Source: LC029 sp036676475 (GTDB lineage: Bacteria; Bacillota; Bacilli; Aneurinibacillales; RAOX-1). From it: a stretch of DNA of 34,945 bases. Within the stretch, counting starts at the first letter, position 1, and every line of letters starts with the position of its first letter. The notes beneath the pieces are model-generated. The model was not told the DNA's origin, searched no databases, and saw nothing but the letters and a program-made list of their open reading frames with translations. Of the stretch, positions 23,935 through 31,400 are shown piece after piece. The position numbers and the translations under genes are program-made. The stretch covers positions 1-34,945 of the forward strand of contig JAKFCU010000064.1 in assembly GCA_036676475.1 (NCBI GenBank), in the 5' to 3' direction.

Positions 23935-24375
23935 TTTTACTTGAACGACAATACTGTCAAAAAGACGTTCATCGATATAAGCATCTAACCTCCATAATCC
24001 TTTGCTTGGCAAAGACATCTGAGAGGGAACATGATTGTCTGCTCCATTATTGGGCTTAGCAGGAATGATATAGACCTTTTGAAGTAATGGTACCTTTTTT
24101 CCTGTATCCTGATGTTCGGCTAAGATAGTAAGTTTTCCTGTCACTTCATCCAAGCTTCCCCAGAAGTGCCACATGTATTTTTGACTTTGGCCTGCCATAA
24201 AGGGTGTATCTATGATGGCTAATCGGTCGGGAATGCCTCTCATCTCATAACCACCGGATTGGAAGGTGGGGCTAATATCCCAACTTATCTGTGTTTTTTT
24301 CTGATATTCCTCTTGATTGGCGCACCCGGAAAGGAAAAGGATGGCTAGGACTATGCCGAAAACGAATCTTCTCAT
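23932..24375 (-). CDS. Lipoprotein of unknown function
   Basis: 147 residues. Signal peptide with lipobox LSGC (cysteine at about 18), then a beta-rich domain with the block DTPFMAGQSQKYMWHFWG and later KGLWRLDAYIDERLFDSIVVQV. The WHFWG block and the ending resemble the DUF4871-type lipoproteins of Bacillus, but I am not certain. It is expected on the outer face of the membrane. The start at ATG 24375 has AGGAGTGA five bases before it; the open frame to 24450 lacks a ribosome binding site and would hide the signal peptide. Confidence 0.75.
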   Translation of the reverse strand: MRRFVFGIVLAILFLSGCANQEEYQKKTQISWDISPTFQSGGYEMRGIPDRLAIIDTPFMAGQSQKYMWHFWGSLDEVTGKLTILAEHQDTGKKVPLLQKVYIIPAKPNNGADNHVPSQMSLPSKGLWRLDAYIDERLFDSIVVQVK

Positions 24376-24490
24376 GATTTCACTCCTGTAGATAGGGACA
24401 TTTCTCTCATCATAGCAAAAAGGGGAATACCAAAGAAATGATTTTTGCATAATTAGTCTGTCAGGTATAGAAAATAAAGGAGGGTAAGGA

Positions 24491-24499
24491 ATGAAATAG
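24491..24499 (+). other. Two-codon ORF with strong ribosome binding site
   Basis: AAAGGAGGG then ATG AAA TAG. It is the first of three very short frames in a row, each with its own ribosome binding site. It could be a start-stop regulatory element rather than a gene. Confidence 0.35.
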
Positions 24500-24510
24500 G
24501 AGGGCTATAC

Positions 24511-24558
24511 GTGGTTTTTTTCATTTCAGTCGCTATTGTCTTGGTGTCTGTTTTATAA
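24511..24558 (+). CDS. 15-residue hydrophobic peptide (tentative)
   Basis: GTG start six bases after AGGAGGG. The product would be MVFFISVAIVLVSVL, entirely hydrophobic and barely long enough for a membrane helix. The ribosome binding site is better than that of many real genes here, but the length gives no statistical support. It could be a leader or membrane micropeptide. Confidence 0.35.
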   Translation: MVFFISVAIVLVSVL

Positions 24559-24567
24559 GGAGCCAAA

Positions 24568-24609
24568 ATGGGCCTGTTTTGTCCCGAGGTTGAAAAATAC
24601 GTCCCATAA
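24568..24609 (+). CDS. 13-residue peptide (tentative)
   Basis: ATG start six bases after AAGGAG; the product would be MGLFCPEVEKYVP. It follows the 15-residue frame by nine bases. A terminator ends the unit at 24702. No homology can be judged. Confidence 0.3.
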   Translation: MGLFCPEVEKYVP

Positions 24610-24668
24610 AGTTATAATTAAGTCATGGAATAAAACTCCAATCCCTTTTCAATTAGTAGCATAACCTT

Positions 24669-24702
24669 AGCATGTAGCGCCTTCGTTACATGCTCTCTTT
24701 TT
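24669..24702 (+). terminator. Terminator after the short-ORF cluster
   Basis: AGCATGTA (24669-24676) and TACATGCT (24687-24694) pair, followed by CTCTTTTT. It lies before pgi and after the three very short frames. In the rest of 24376-24808 I see nothing further except the pgi ribosome binding site. Confidence 0.7.
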
Positions 24703-24808
24703 AGTTATAATAAAGTAAAATATACCCAACTCTTCCAAAAAGATTTACAATGAGGAGAGTGTTTGATAATTGCAGAGGAATGACGACCTTTGAGGAGGAG
24801 TAACAAAA

Positions 24809-26149
24809 ATGAACCTACGTTTTGATTATTCGAATGCCTTATCCTTTCTTAAAAAGGAAGAGATTGAACAATTAGCCCCATTTGTGAGCAAGGCGCACGA
24901 GATGCTTCACGAAAAATCAGGAGTAGGGAAAGAGTACCTAGGTTGGGTTGACCTCCCGATTCGTTATGATCAACAGGAGCTTTCAAGAATCAAAAAGGCA
25001 GCTGAACAAATAAAACAAAATTCTCAAGCGCTGATCGTGATCGGGATCGGAGGCTCTTACTTAGGAGCGCGTGCAGCGATAGAGATGCTTAATCATACAT
25101 TTTATAACCAACAGGTTCAATCGACACCGCAAATTTATTTTGCCGGTCAAAACATGAGCTCTATCTATATCTCCCACTTGCTTGAAATATTAGAAGATAA
25201 GGATATTTCCGTGAATGTCATCTCCAAGTCAGGTACGACGACAGAGCCTGCCGTTGCTTTTCGCATTTTCCGAGATTTGCTGGAAAAAAAGTATGGCAAG
25301 GAAGAGGCAAAAAAGCGGATTTTCGCTACCACTGATAAGGAAAAAGGCGCACTGAAGAAATTGGCTGAGGAAGAAGGATATGAAACCTTTGTTATACCAG
25401 ATGATGTGGGGGGAAGATATTCCGTTCTTACAGCTGTTGGACTTCTGCCGATTGCCGTGAGTGGCGTGAATATTGATGAAATCCTAAGAGGAGCTGCAGA
25501 TGCCTATCATTCCTATTATAATCCTGATCTGCAAACAAATGAATGCTATCAATATGCCGCTGCACGTAATGCCCTATATCGTAAAGGAAAAACGATGGAA
25601 ATTCTCGTTAATTATGAACCTTCTCTTCATTATGTAGCGGAGTGGTGGAAGCAGCTCTTTGGGGAGAGTGAAGGCAAGGATCGTAAAGGGATCTTTCCTG
25701 CTTCGCTCGATTATTCAACCGATCTTCATTCCATGGGACAGTATGTTCAAGACGGATTGCGCAATATGTTCGAGACGGTTCTGCACATTCAAACGCCAAA
25801 AGCACAGATCACGATTCAAGAGGATCGGGACGATATCGATGGTTTGAACTTTCTTGCCGGAAAGACGATGGATGAAGTTAATAAGAAAGCATTTGAAGGA
25901 TCGCTCTTGGCCCATATGGATGGTGGGGTGCCTAATCTGGTCGTCAACCTTGAACAGATGAATGAGTATAATTTCGGGCAGCTTGTTTACTTTTTTGAAA
26001 AAGCCTGTGGAATAAGCGGATATTTACTCGGTGTAAATCCATTTGACCAACAAGGGGTTGAAGCTTATAAGAAAAATATGTTCGCTTTGCTAGGGAAGCC
26101 GGGATATGAAAAGGAAAGAGCGGAATTGGAAAATCGTTTGAGCAAATAA
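24809..26149 (+). CDS. pgi: Glucose-6-phosphate isomerase
   Basis: Interconverts glucose-6-phosphate and fructose-6-phosphate in glycolysis and gluconeogenesis, in the cytoplasm. 446 residues, the short Gram-positive form. Phosphate-binding GIGGSYLGARAAIEML and SKSGTTTEPAVAFR, then DDVGGRYSVLTAVGLLP and EGKDRKGIFPASLDYSTDLHSMGQYVQDG, are all present. GAGGAGGAG precedes the ATG by about nine bases. A strong terminator follows, so it is a single-gene unit. Confidence 0.97.
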   Translation: MNLRFDYSNALSFLKKEEIEQLAPFVSKAHEMLHEKSGVGKEYLGWVDLPIRYDQQELSRIKKAAEQIKQNSQALIVIGIGGSYLGARAAIEMLNHTFYNQQVQSTPQIYFAGQNMSSIYISHLLEILEDKDISVNVISKSGTTTEPAVAFRIFRDLLEKKYGKEEAKKRIFATTDKEKGALKKLAEEEGYETFVIPDDVGGRYSVLTAVGLLPIAVSGVNIDEILRGAADAYHSYYNPDLQTNECYQYAAARNALYRKGKTMEILVNYEPSLHYVAEWWKQLFGESEGKDRKGIFPASLDYSTDLHSMGQYVQDGLRNMFETVLHIQTPKAQITIQEDRDDIDGLNFLAGKTMDEVNKKAFEGSLLAHMDGGVPNLVVNLEQMNEYNFGQLVYFFEKACGISGYLLGVNPFDQQGVEAYKKNMFALLGKPGYEKERAELENRLSK

Positions 26150-26152
26150 ACC

Positions 26153-26192
26153 AAAAGGGGGTCTTACAGCTGATTGGCTGAAGACCCTTTTT
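26153..26192 (+). terminator. Terminator of pgi
   Basis: AAAAGGGGGTCTT pairs with AAGACCCTTTTT, with inner AGC/GCT pairing, followed by TTCCC. Confidence 0.85.
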
Positions 26193-26202
26193 CCCTAAAT
26201 GT

Positions 26203-26649
26203 CTAAATAGGAGGGAGCAATCCCATGTAACAGGCAAGCTGCTGAGATTTATTGGTATAGTTTCGGCAAGATTTTCGCGGAGTTGGATAAGGCGGATAGG
26301 GGGTATAAGGTGGATAGGGTGCCGGATAAGGCGGATAGGGCGGATAAGGTGGATAGGGGCTTGGCTGTGGTGATGGAGCTTGCTGATAGGGCGGGATTGG
26401 GCCATAGTAAGGGCCAATTCCTACAAGATCACTGTAATGGAATTGCATAAACTCTCTTTTCCTACTGCCAGGTCGATAGATCCACATATCTACCATACCA
26501 CTGCCCGGGTTATAGTTGATGACGTAAGCTACAACCTGGCCGATAGAGGGAACTGACGTATTGATCCATTGGCCAACATAGGGGGCAATCGCACTGGGGG
26601 GGACAAATTGTAGGGAGGCCTGGCGATTTTCATTGCGCTTCTTTCCCAT
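26203..26649 (-). CDS. Pro/Tyr-rich low-complexity protein, possible spore or surface protein
   Basis: 148 residues in two parts. The first (about 1-80) is folded-looking, beta-rich, with VGQWINTSVPSIGQVVAYVINY and RKREFMQFHYSDLVGIGPYYG. The second (about 81-125) consists of repeats of P-Y-P-P. A short tail has two cysteines (KSCRNY, LACYMG). No signal peptide or membrane segment is visible. Such Tyr/Pro-rich tails are common in spore coat and exosporium proteins of Bacillales, where tyrosines are cross-linked; that role is inference. The ribosome binding site (AGGAGTGTGAACC before ATG 26649) is good. The gene lies downstream of two identical repeat units. Confidence 0.7.
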   Translation of the reverse strand: MGKKRNENRQASLQFVPPSAIAPYVGQWINTSVPSIGQVVAYVINYNPGSGMVDMWIYRPGSRKREFMQFHYSDLVGIGPYYGPIPPYQQAPSPQPSPYPPYPPYPPYPAPYPPYTPYPPYPTPRKSCRNYTNKSQQLACYMGLLPPI

Positions 26650-26669
26650 GGTTCACACTCCTTTTATAC

Positions 26670-26770
26670 ACTTATCAGTCAAGTGTTATACGCATAAGGC
26701 TACGCTAGTAGCTTTCTTACACTTATCAGTCAAGTGTTATACGCATAAGGCTACGCTAGTAGCTTTCTTA
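26670..26770. repeat. Interspersed repeat, units C1 and C2, identical tandem copies
   Basis: C1 (26670-26719) and C2 (26721-26770) are identical over 50 bases and separated by one C. Each begins ACTTATCAGTCAAGTG and ends with GCTACGCTAGTAGCTTTCTTA; GCTAC/GTAGC forms an inner hairpin. Perfect identity suggests recent duplication. Confidence 0.9.
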
Positions 26771-26834
26771 TAGTCTATCCGCGAATGGTTAAGGGCGAAA
26801 TAATGAAAAGACCCATTTTTCAGATATTCCTTGA

Positions 26835-26862
26835 TTCAAAATCCAGATAATAACCATATAAT
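26835..26862 (+). promoter_or_regulatory. Possible promoter of the GH15-like gene
   Basis: TTCAAA (26835-26840), a 16-base spacer, then a perfect TATAAT (26857-26862), about 40 bases before the start codon. Confidence 0.4.
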
Positions 26863-26901
26863 GATAAGGACTAGAAGTGAATCCATTTCTAAGGAGAGGC
26901 C

Positions 26902-27987
26902 ATGGACTTTATTGAAAAAAGTAAGCAGGTAATTCTAGCCTACCAGGATCCAAGCGGAGCTTTTGTAGCTTCCCCCTCCTTTGAACACTATCGATATAGC
27001 TGGTTGCGTGATGGAACATTTATTGCTCATAGTTTGGATCTTACAGGAGAAAAAGAAGCAGCAGAGCGCTTCTTCCGTTGGGCTGCCCAAACTATTGAAC
27101 GATATCGGGATAAAGCGCGGCAAGTTATTCAGCTAGCCAAGGACGAAAAGAATATACCGCAGGAATGCCTCCTTCACACACGATATACCGTGGAAGGAAA
27201 GGAGGTGGAGGGCGATTGGGGAACTTTTCAGCTTGACGGTTACGGAACATGGATATGGGGACTGACTCACCATTTCTTACTTTGGAATGACTTAAGTCTT
27301 TTTCATGAATTAAAGCCAACAGTACAAATGGTGTCGGAATATCTAATGCTCCTTTGGCAGTATCCAAACTTTGACTGTTGGGAAGAGCATGGGGAGAAGA
27401 TTCATCCCTCCACCATGGCAGCGATATATGGAGGACTTCAGGCATCCCGTATCTGGGTGCAAGAGGATCAGAGAGAATCCATTGATCAAACCCTTATTGA
27501 TATGAAGCAATTTTTGATGAACCAAGCCCTATTTGAAAATCGCTTTACCAAATCCATAGGCCATGCAGAAATAGACGCTAGTTTATTGTGGTTGCATGTT
27601 CCATTTCAGGTCTTTGAGGGGCAGAATCCCTTGATAAGTGAAACCGTGAGAGTCATAGAAGAACGACTGTTATGGAATGGGGGATTGCATCGGTATCCTC
27701 AAGACGTTTATTATGGGGGAGGACAATGGGTTTTACTTTCTGCTTGGCTAGGATGGCACTACGCGAAGTTGGGAGAGCAGCAAAAAGCAGAAGAGATCCT
27801 TCGTTGGGTTCGATCTCAATTTAATGAACAGGGATTTTTGCCGGAACAGGTCCAGCATCACCTTCTGTCCCCTCAGCATCTTGAGACATGGAAGGAACAG
27901 TGGGGACCTCCTGCTTGTCCGCTGATCTGGTCACACGCGATGCACATTATATTAGAAAAGAATTGTGGAAAGGGGCTCAACCTTTAG
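26902..27987 (+). CDS. Glycoside hydrolase family 15-like protein
   Basis: 361 residues with the glucoamylase-type (alpha/alpha)6 barrel signature YRYSWLRDGTFIAHSLD (30-46), later DCWEEHGEKIHPSTMAA (general-acid region, Glu161/Glu162) and FLPEQV (Glu315, the likely base region). GH15 enzymes release glucose from starch, dextrin or trehalose. Usual bacterial members have about 600-650 residues with an N-terminal beta-sandwich; this one lacks that domain. No signal peptide is seen, so it should act in the cytoplasm, perhaps on glycogen or maltodextrin. AAGGAGA is well placed before the ATG. A terminator overlaps the stop codon. Confidence 0.8.
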   Translation: MDFIEKSKQVILAYQDPSGAFVASPSFEHYRYSWLRDGTFIAHSLDLTGEKEAAERFFRWAAQTIERYRDKARQVIQLAKDEKNIPQECLLHTRYTVEGKEVEGDWGTFQLDGYGTWIWGLTHHFLLWNDLSLFHELKPTVQMVSEYLMLLWQYPNFDCWEEHGEKIHPSTMAAIYGGLQASRIWVQEDQRESIDQTLIDMKQFLMNQALFENRFTKSIGHAEIDASLLWLHVPFQVFEGQNPLISETVRVIEERLLWNGGLHRYPQDVYYGGGQWVLLSAWLGWHYAKLGEQQKAEEILRWVRSQFNEQGFLPEQVQHHLLSPQHLETWKEQWGPPACPLIWSHAMHIILEKNCGKGLNL

Positions 27988-28005
27988 GTAAGCCCTAGTT
28001 TTTAT
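27972..28005 (+). terminator. Terminator of the GH15-like gene
   Basis: GGGCT (27973-27977) pairs with AGCCC (27991-27995), with inner CC/GG pairing, followed by TAGTTTTTATT. Confidence 0.6.
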
Positions 28006-28025
28006 TACTAGCAGGGGGGATTCCC

Positions 28026-28565
28026 ATGTTTGACCCAACCATTTTTGATAACTTGAAAGTGGTGATAGAAGGTGAAGTATATGATTTGGATTCGGTTGGA
28101 ATGATTCGGGTTACCAATCGGATAGATCGTGTGGATCTCTCCACCATGTCTAGATATTATGCCATTCAATTTTATGAACAGGAGGAGACGGCAGGGCAAA
28201 CCTTTGCTGAAATTCGCTTGCATGCTGGTACTGAGGATCTCGTTGCTGAAATTTTGGAGGAGGAGGATCGCTTTACTGGATGCAAGCTAGAACTATTTTT
28301 TCAATGTTACGTGAAGGATGTCAACCGGGAATGCCTTGAAATTCATCAGATCTTGGATAAAATATGGGAAAATCGCCCCAAAATAGTACAACAGCTATCT
28401 TTCCATTATAATGATGATACTAAAATCTATACTAACGAAATTAGTTTGGAATTTGGACGGAAAATCAATGAGGATCAAATCGGTGATATGGGTACACTGA
28501 TCGATCATGTTTTACACTCCATACAATGTCTTAATGAACGTACATACGAGGAAAAGGGAGATTAA
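28026..28565 (+). CDS. Hypothetical protein in operon with yfmL
   Basis: 179 residues, acidic and soluble, without signal peptide, membrane segment or any motif I recognise. The N-terminal half is beta-rich (LKVVIEGEVYDLDSVGMIRV, YYAIQFYEQ) and the C-terminal half mixed. A single Cys-rich stretch (GCKLELFFQCYVKDVNRECLE) has three cysteines but no metal-site spacing. AGGGGGGATT gives a strong ribosome binding site. The stop codon lies two bases before the helicase ATG, so it is very likely co-translated with YfmL; a role near RNA or ribosome assembly is only a guess from that. Confidence 0.75.
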   Translation: MFDPTIFDNLKVVIEGEVYDLDSVGMIRVTNRIDRVDLSTMSRYYAIQFYEQEETAGQTFAEIRLHAGTEDLVAEILEEEDRFTGCKLELFFQCYVKDVNRECLEIHQILDKIWENRPKIVQQLSFHYNDDTKIYTNEISLEFGRKINEDQIGDMGTLIDHVLHSIQCLNERTYEEKGD

Positions 28566-28567
28566 CC

Positions 28568-29725
28568 ATGGAATTAACCAATTTAAAGCCATTTTTACAA
28601 GAAGCCTGGAAAAAAGCAAGATTCACTAAGTGGACAGCGGTACAGGAAAAGGCAATGCCTCTAGTTTTAGAAGGAAAGGATCTCATTGTCGAATCCCCAA
28701 CAGGTACGGGGAAAACTCTTGCCTATATCCTTCCGCTATTGGAGAAAATTCAGGAGGACAATAAAAATGTACAGGTTGTCATTTTAGCCCCAACCCGTGA
28801 GCTTGCCATGCAGATTCATCAAGTCATTCAAACTTTTACTTTGGGCACCAACATTTTGAGCATCTCTTTAATTGGTGGAGCCGATATGAATAGACAACTG
28901 GAAAAGTTGAAAAAACACCCACAATTGGTGGTAGGAACACCTAATCGAATCAAGGAACTGATTCAGGCAAAAAAATTAAAAATGCATGAAGTAAAGACCA
29001 TTGTAGTGGATGAAGCCGATCAGATCTTCCAAATGAAGCTTCTGGAAATGGTTCAAGATATCGTGAAAACTACGTTAAAGGATCGGCGAATATTGTTCTT
29101 CTCCGCAACGATCTCTGCAAAAGCGGAACAGATTGGAAAGGAAATGATGAATCAGCCGGAGATCATTCGCGTTTCTCCGAAAGATTTGCCAGAGTCAGCT
29201 GTGGATCATATTTATTTTGTATGTGACAGACGAGATAAGGTAGATGTCCTCCGACGGATTGTAAAAATGAATAAAGGAAAGCTGATGGCCTTTGTCCAGG
29301 ATGTAAATGAAATAGAGGAATTGGCTGCCAAGCTTAAATTTAAAGGAATAGCAGCGGGTATCCTGCAGGGGTCTGCCTGGAAAACAGAACGGGAAGCTAT
29401 GATGAAAAAGTTCCGGGATGGAAGCCTACAGCTACTTTTGACAACCGACCTAGGAGCAAGAGGGCTAGATATTGAAAATGTAACGCATGTCATACATTTT
29501 GATTTCCCTGAACAAAAGGATCAATATATCCATCGTTCGGGCCGTACCGGACGAATGGGGCGCAAAGGAACGGTCATTTCCATTATTACGCAACGCCAAG
29601 AGGCAGCGATAAGCAAAATGGGTAAAGAGTTAGGGATATCCATTGAGAAGAAAACCTTGCATATGGGGCAAGTGGTAGAAGAAAAACCGACCTTTGAACG
29701 AAAGAAAAAACCATTGAAACGATGA
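28568..29725 (+). CDS. yfmL: DEAD-box RNA helicase, YfmL-like
   Basis: 385 residues, close in length and N-terminus (LKPFLQEAWKKARF) to B. subtilis YfmL, a cold-related helicase tied to 50S assembly. Motifs: SPTGTGKT (43-50), PTRELAMQI, TPNRIKELI, VDEADQIF, FSATIS, TTDLGARGLD and HRSGRTGRMG. The C-terminal tail is basic (FERKKKPLKR). It follows the hypothetical gene by two bases and is followed by another unknown gene 15 bases on. Confidence 0.9.
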   Translation: MELTNLKPFLQEAWKKARFTKWTAVQEKAMPLVLEGKDLIVESPTGTGKTLAYILPLLEKIQEDNKNVQVVILAPTRELAMQIHQVIQTFTLGTNILSISLIGGADMNRQLEKLKKHPQLVVGTPNRIKELIQAKKLKMHEVKTIVVDEADQIFQMKLLEMVQDIVKTTLKDRRILFFSATISAKAEQIGKEMMNQPEIIRVSPKDLPESAVDHIYFVCDRRDKVDVLRRIVKMNKGKLMAFVQDVNEIEELAAKLKFKGIAAGILQGSAWKTEREAMMKKFRDGSLQLLLTTDLGARGLDIENVTHVIHFDFPEQKDQYIHRSGRTGRMGRKGTVISIITQRQEAAISKMGKELGISIEKKTLHMGQVVEEKPTFERKKKPLKR

Positions 29726-29740
29726 AAAAAGGGCTATGAC

Positions 29741-31009
29741 ATGAATCAGGGAATGATCCTCATTGTTAGGTGTCCCGTTATAGAAGGATTAATAGAGTGG
29801 GAAGGAAGTATTAACATGGAGGAAAGGCGACTTGGCATTCTCTATGTAGTCAATAGATTATTAGATGAAATAGATTTTGAAAGCAAAGTAATCAACATTA
29901 TGGGAAATCAAACCTGGGATGGTTGGAATTATGGCCAGATGGGCAAGGTTCTGCTTCTCTATTCCTATATCCCTGAATCAGTTTCATTCACTTCTTATTT
30001 GGAAGAGTATGGGGTGAAAGAAATGTTAGGAAAAAGGGAATGGGATTTTGATGTGCTCTCCGTTAACCAGTTATTTCAACCTCATTGGGGTAGGATCTTA
30101 AAAGTAATCACTACGACTCTGCAGTTTACAGGGGAAGAGGGCTGGGATAGAAAAGAGTGTCTCCCTATACGAAAAGGGTGCTCTCTATTGGTTTCTTCAA
30201 ATCGAGGTTATCCAGTAGAATGTTTAACCAAAGGGAATACCTCAGATGCCTATAAAGTGGTCCGGTTTTCCAAGCGGAACAAGGGAAAGGGGGTTGATCA
30301 TGCGGAACCGTTTATTGGTCTGCTTACCCCATTAGCTGTTGATTGGCAGGAGCTTTCTATGGATCAAACCCTTCATACTCTGTCAGCGGGAGGGAAGTCT
30401 TTTCTTTATTTCTCCAAAGAGGCAGAAGGATTACGCTGGATATATAGATTAGAAAAGATAGAAAAAGGGGAGATTTCTGCCGAAATAGAGGCGCAACTCA
30501 TCCAATTGAAGAAAAAAGCTTGGGAAATGGGGTATGACGAAGGACTGCTGTGGCTGAATCGGGAATTGAAGAAACCTCATCCCTTGTTTGCAAGCCTGAC
30601 AAAGAAGCTCAAGCTTTGGACGAGGAAGCAGAATAATAGGGTGCTTCTACAATGGAAGCCGAAGGATGAGAGGCTCTCCTATAAGAAGAAGATATGGGTA
30701 CTTAACACCAATTTGTCTTTTTCTTATACAGATTCTTGGATCATAAAAGCGACTTCTTTGCGAGAAAAATGGATAAAAAATCGGTGGTTAGTTAAGATCA
30801 AGAACCGGGAAACTGAAGTGCATGTCATTCCCAAGATGGCTATCTGCTGGGTTCTTGAACAGGAGTTATTCACAAGATTATATTTATCCGGGAATAAGGA
30901 TACTATCCTAAATGATGATGGAATTATCCGAATCAAATGGCAGGGGGATAAAGTTATTATCCCCAGTCAAGCCAGCCGATGGATTACCCGCCTATTTCCG
31001 GAGGATTAG
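29741..31009 (+). CDS. Hypothetical protein downstream of yfmL
   Basis: 422 residues, soluble, rich in Trp and Lys, with no domain I recognise. The N-terminal third is ordered (ILYVVNRLLDEIDFES, QLFQPHWGRILKVITTTLQF). A central helical part contains EIEAQLIQLKKKAWEMGYDEGL, and the C-terminal part is basic and beta-rich (WLVKIKNRETEVHVIPKM). The ATG 29741 has AAGGG upstream; ATG 29816 with GGAAGG is an alternative start. It is in the same operon as yfmL. Its last four bases overlap a minus-strand small gene. Confidence 0.75.
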   Translation: MNQGMILIVRCPVIEGLIEWEGSINMEERRLGILYVVNRLLDEIDFESKVINIMGNQTWDGWNYGQMGKVLLLYSYIPESVSFTSYLEEYGVKEMLGKREWDFDVLSVNQLFQPHWGRILKVITTTLQFTGEEGWDRKECLPIRKGCSLLVSSNRGYPVECLTKGNTSDAYKVVRFSKRNKGKGVDHAEPFIGLLTPLAVDWQELSMDQTLHTLSAGGKSFLYFSKEAEGLRWIYRLEKIEKGEISAEIEAQLIQLKKKAWEMGYDEGLLWLNRELKKPHPLFASLTKKLKLWTRKQNNRVLLQWKPKDERLSYKKKIWVLNTNLSFSYTDSWIIKATSLREKWIKNRWLVKIKNRETEVHVIPKMAICWVLEQELFTRLYLSGNKDTILNDDGIIRIKWQGDKVIIPSQASRWITRLFPED

Positions 31010-31182
31010 CTTAGCAGGATGTGCTCAATCTGTTTGATTCTTATACGGATCAGGAGCTCTTTTTGAAAAAGATAAATCAGTTCATCCTGTTCCTGGGTTT
31101 TAAATTGATCCTCGTGAATCATTTTTAACGCATTCTCTAGTATAGGGATACTGTTAATATTCAAGATTTCGTTCATATCCAT
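31006..31182 (-). CDS. Small helical protein, 58 residues
   Basis: On the minus strand an ATG at 31182 opens a 58-codon frame with AAGGAG ten bases upstream. The product is helical and charged: ILENALKMIHEDQF, then QDELIYLFQKELLIRIRIKQ and a short end. Small two-helix proteins of this size in Bacillales include the sporulation kinase inhibitor Sda and Spo0E-like phosphatases. The pattern LIYLFQKELLIR is faintly like the second Sda helix, and the Spo0E motif SQxLD is absent, so I do not assign it. The 3' end overlaps the unknown gene at 29741 by four bases on the opposite strand. Confidence 0.6.
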   Translation of the reverse strand: MDMNEILNINSIPILENALKMIHEDQFKTQEQDELIYLFQKELLIRIRIKQIEHILLS

Positions 31183-31204
31183 TGGCCATAGACTCCTTCA
31201 TTGC

Positions 31205-31284
31205 ACTTATCAGAAAGTATTATACGCATTGGCTGCGCAGCAGCTTTCTTACACTTATCCAAAAGTATCACAGTAACTTTCTTA
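31205..31284. repeat. Interspersed repeat, units D1 and D2
   Basis: D1 (31205-31251) has ACTTATCAGAAAGTATTATACG, an inner hairpin GCTGC-GCA-GCAGC, and CTTTCTTA at the end. D2 (31253-31284) is a short form without the inner block. Relative to unit C, the stem GCTAC/GTAGC is changed to GCTGC/GCAGC on both sides. Confidence 0.8.
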
Positions 31285-31358
31285 CAATAAAAATAAAGAT
31301 CAATTTCTATTTCCAATAGTTCTACACGATCTGTCAGATTCCTTCTGGTAAATACTAG

Positions 31359-31395
31359 AGAAGCTGTGGAAAATTAAGGATTTTCCACAGCTTCT
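31359..31395. terminator. Strong hairpin at the end of the Gate-domain gene
   Basis: AGAAGCTGTGGAAAA (31359-31373) and TTTTCCACAGCTTCT (31381-31395) form a 15-base perfect stem with a seven-base loop, six bases past the minus-strand stop codon. T tracts are modest on both sides. Confidence 0.75.
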
Positions 31396-31400
31396 TTCTA

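Noticed and set aside
31006..31182. Spo0E-family phosphatase
   Set aside because: The family motif SQxLD is absent.
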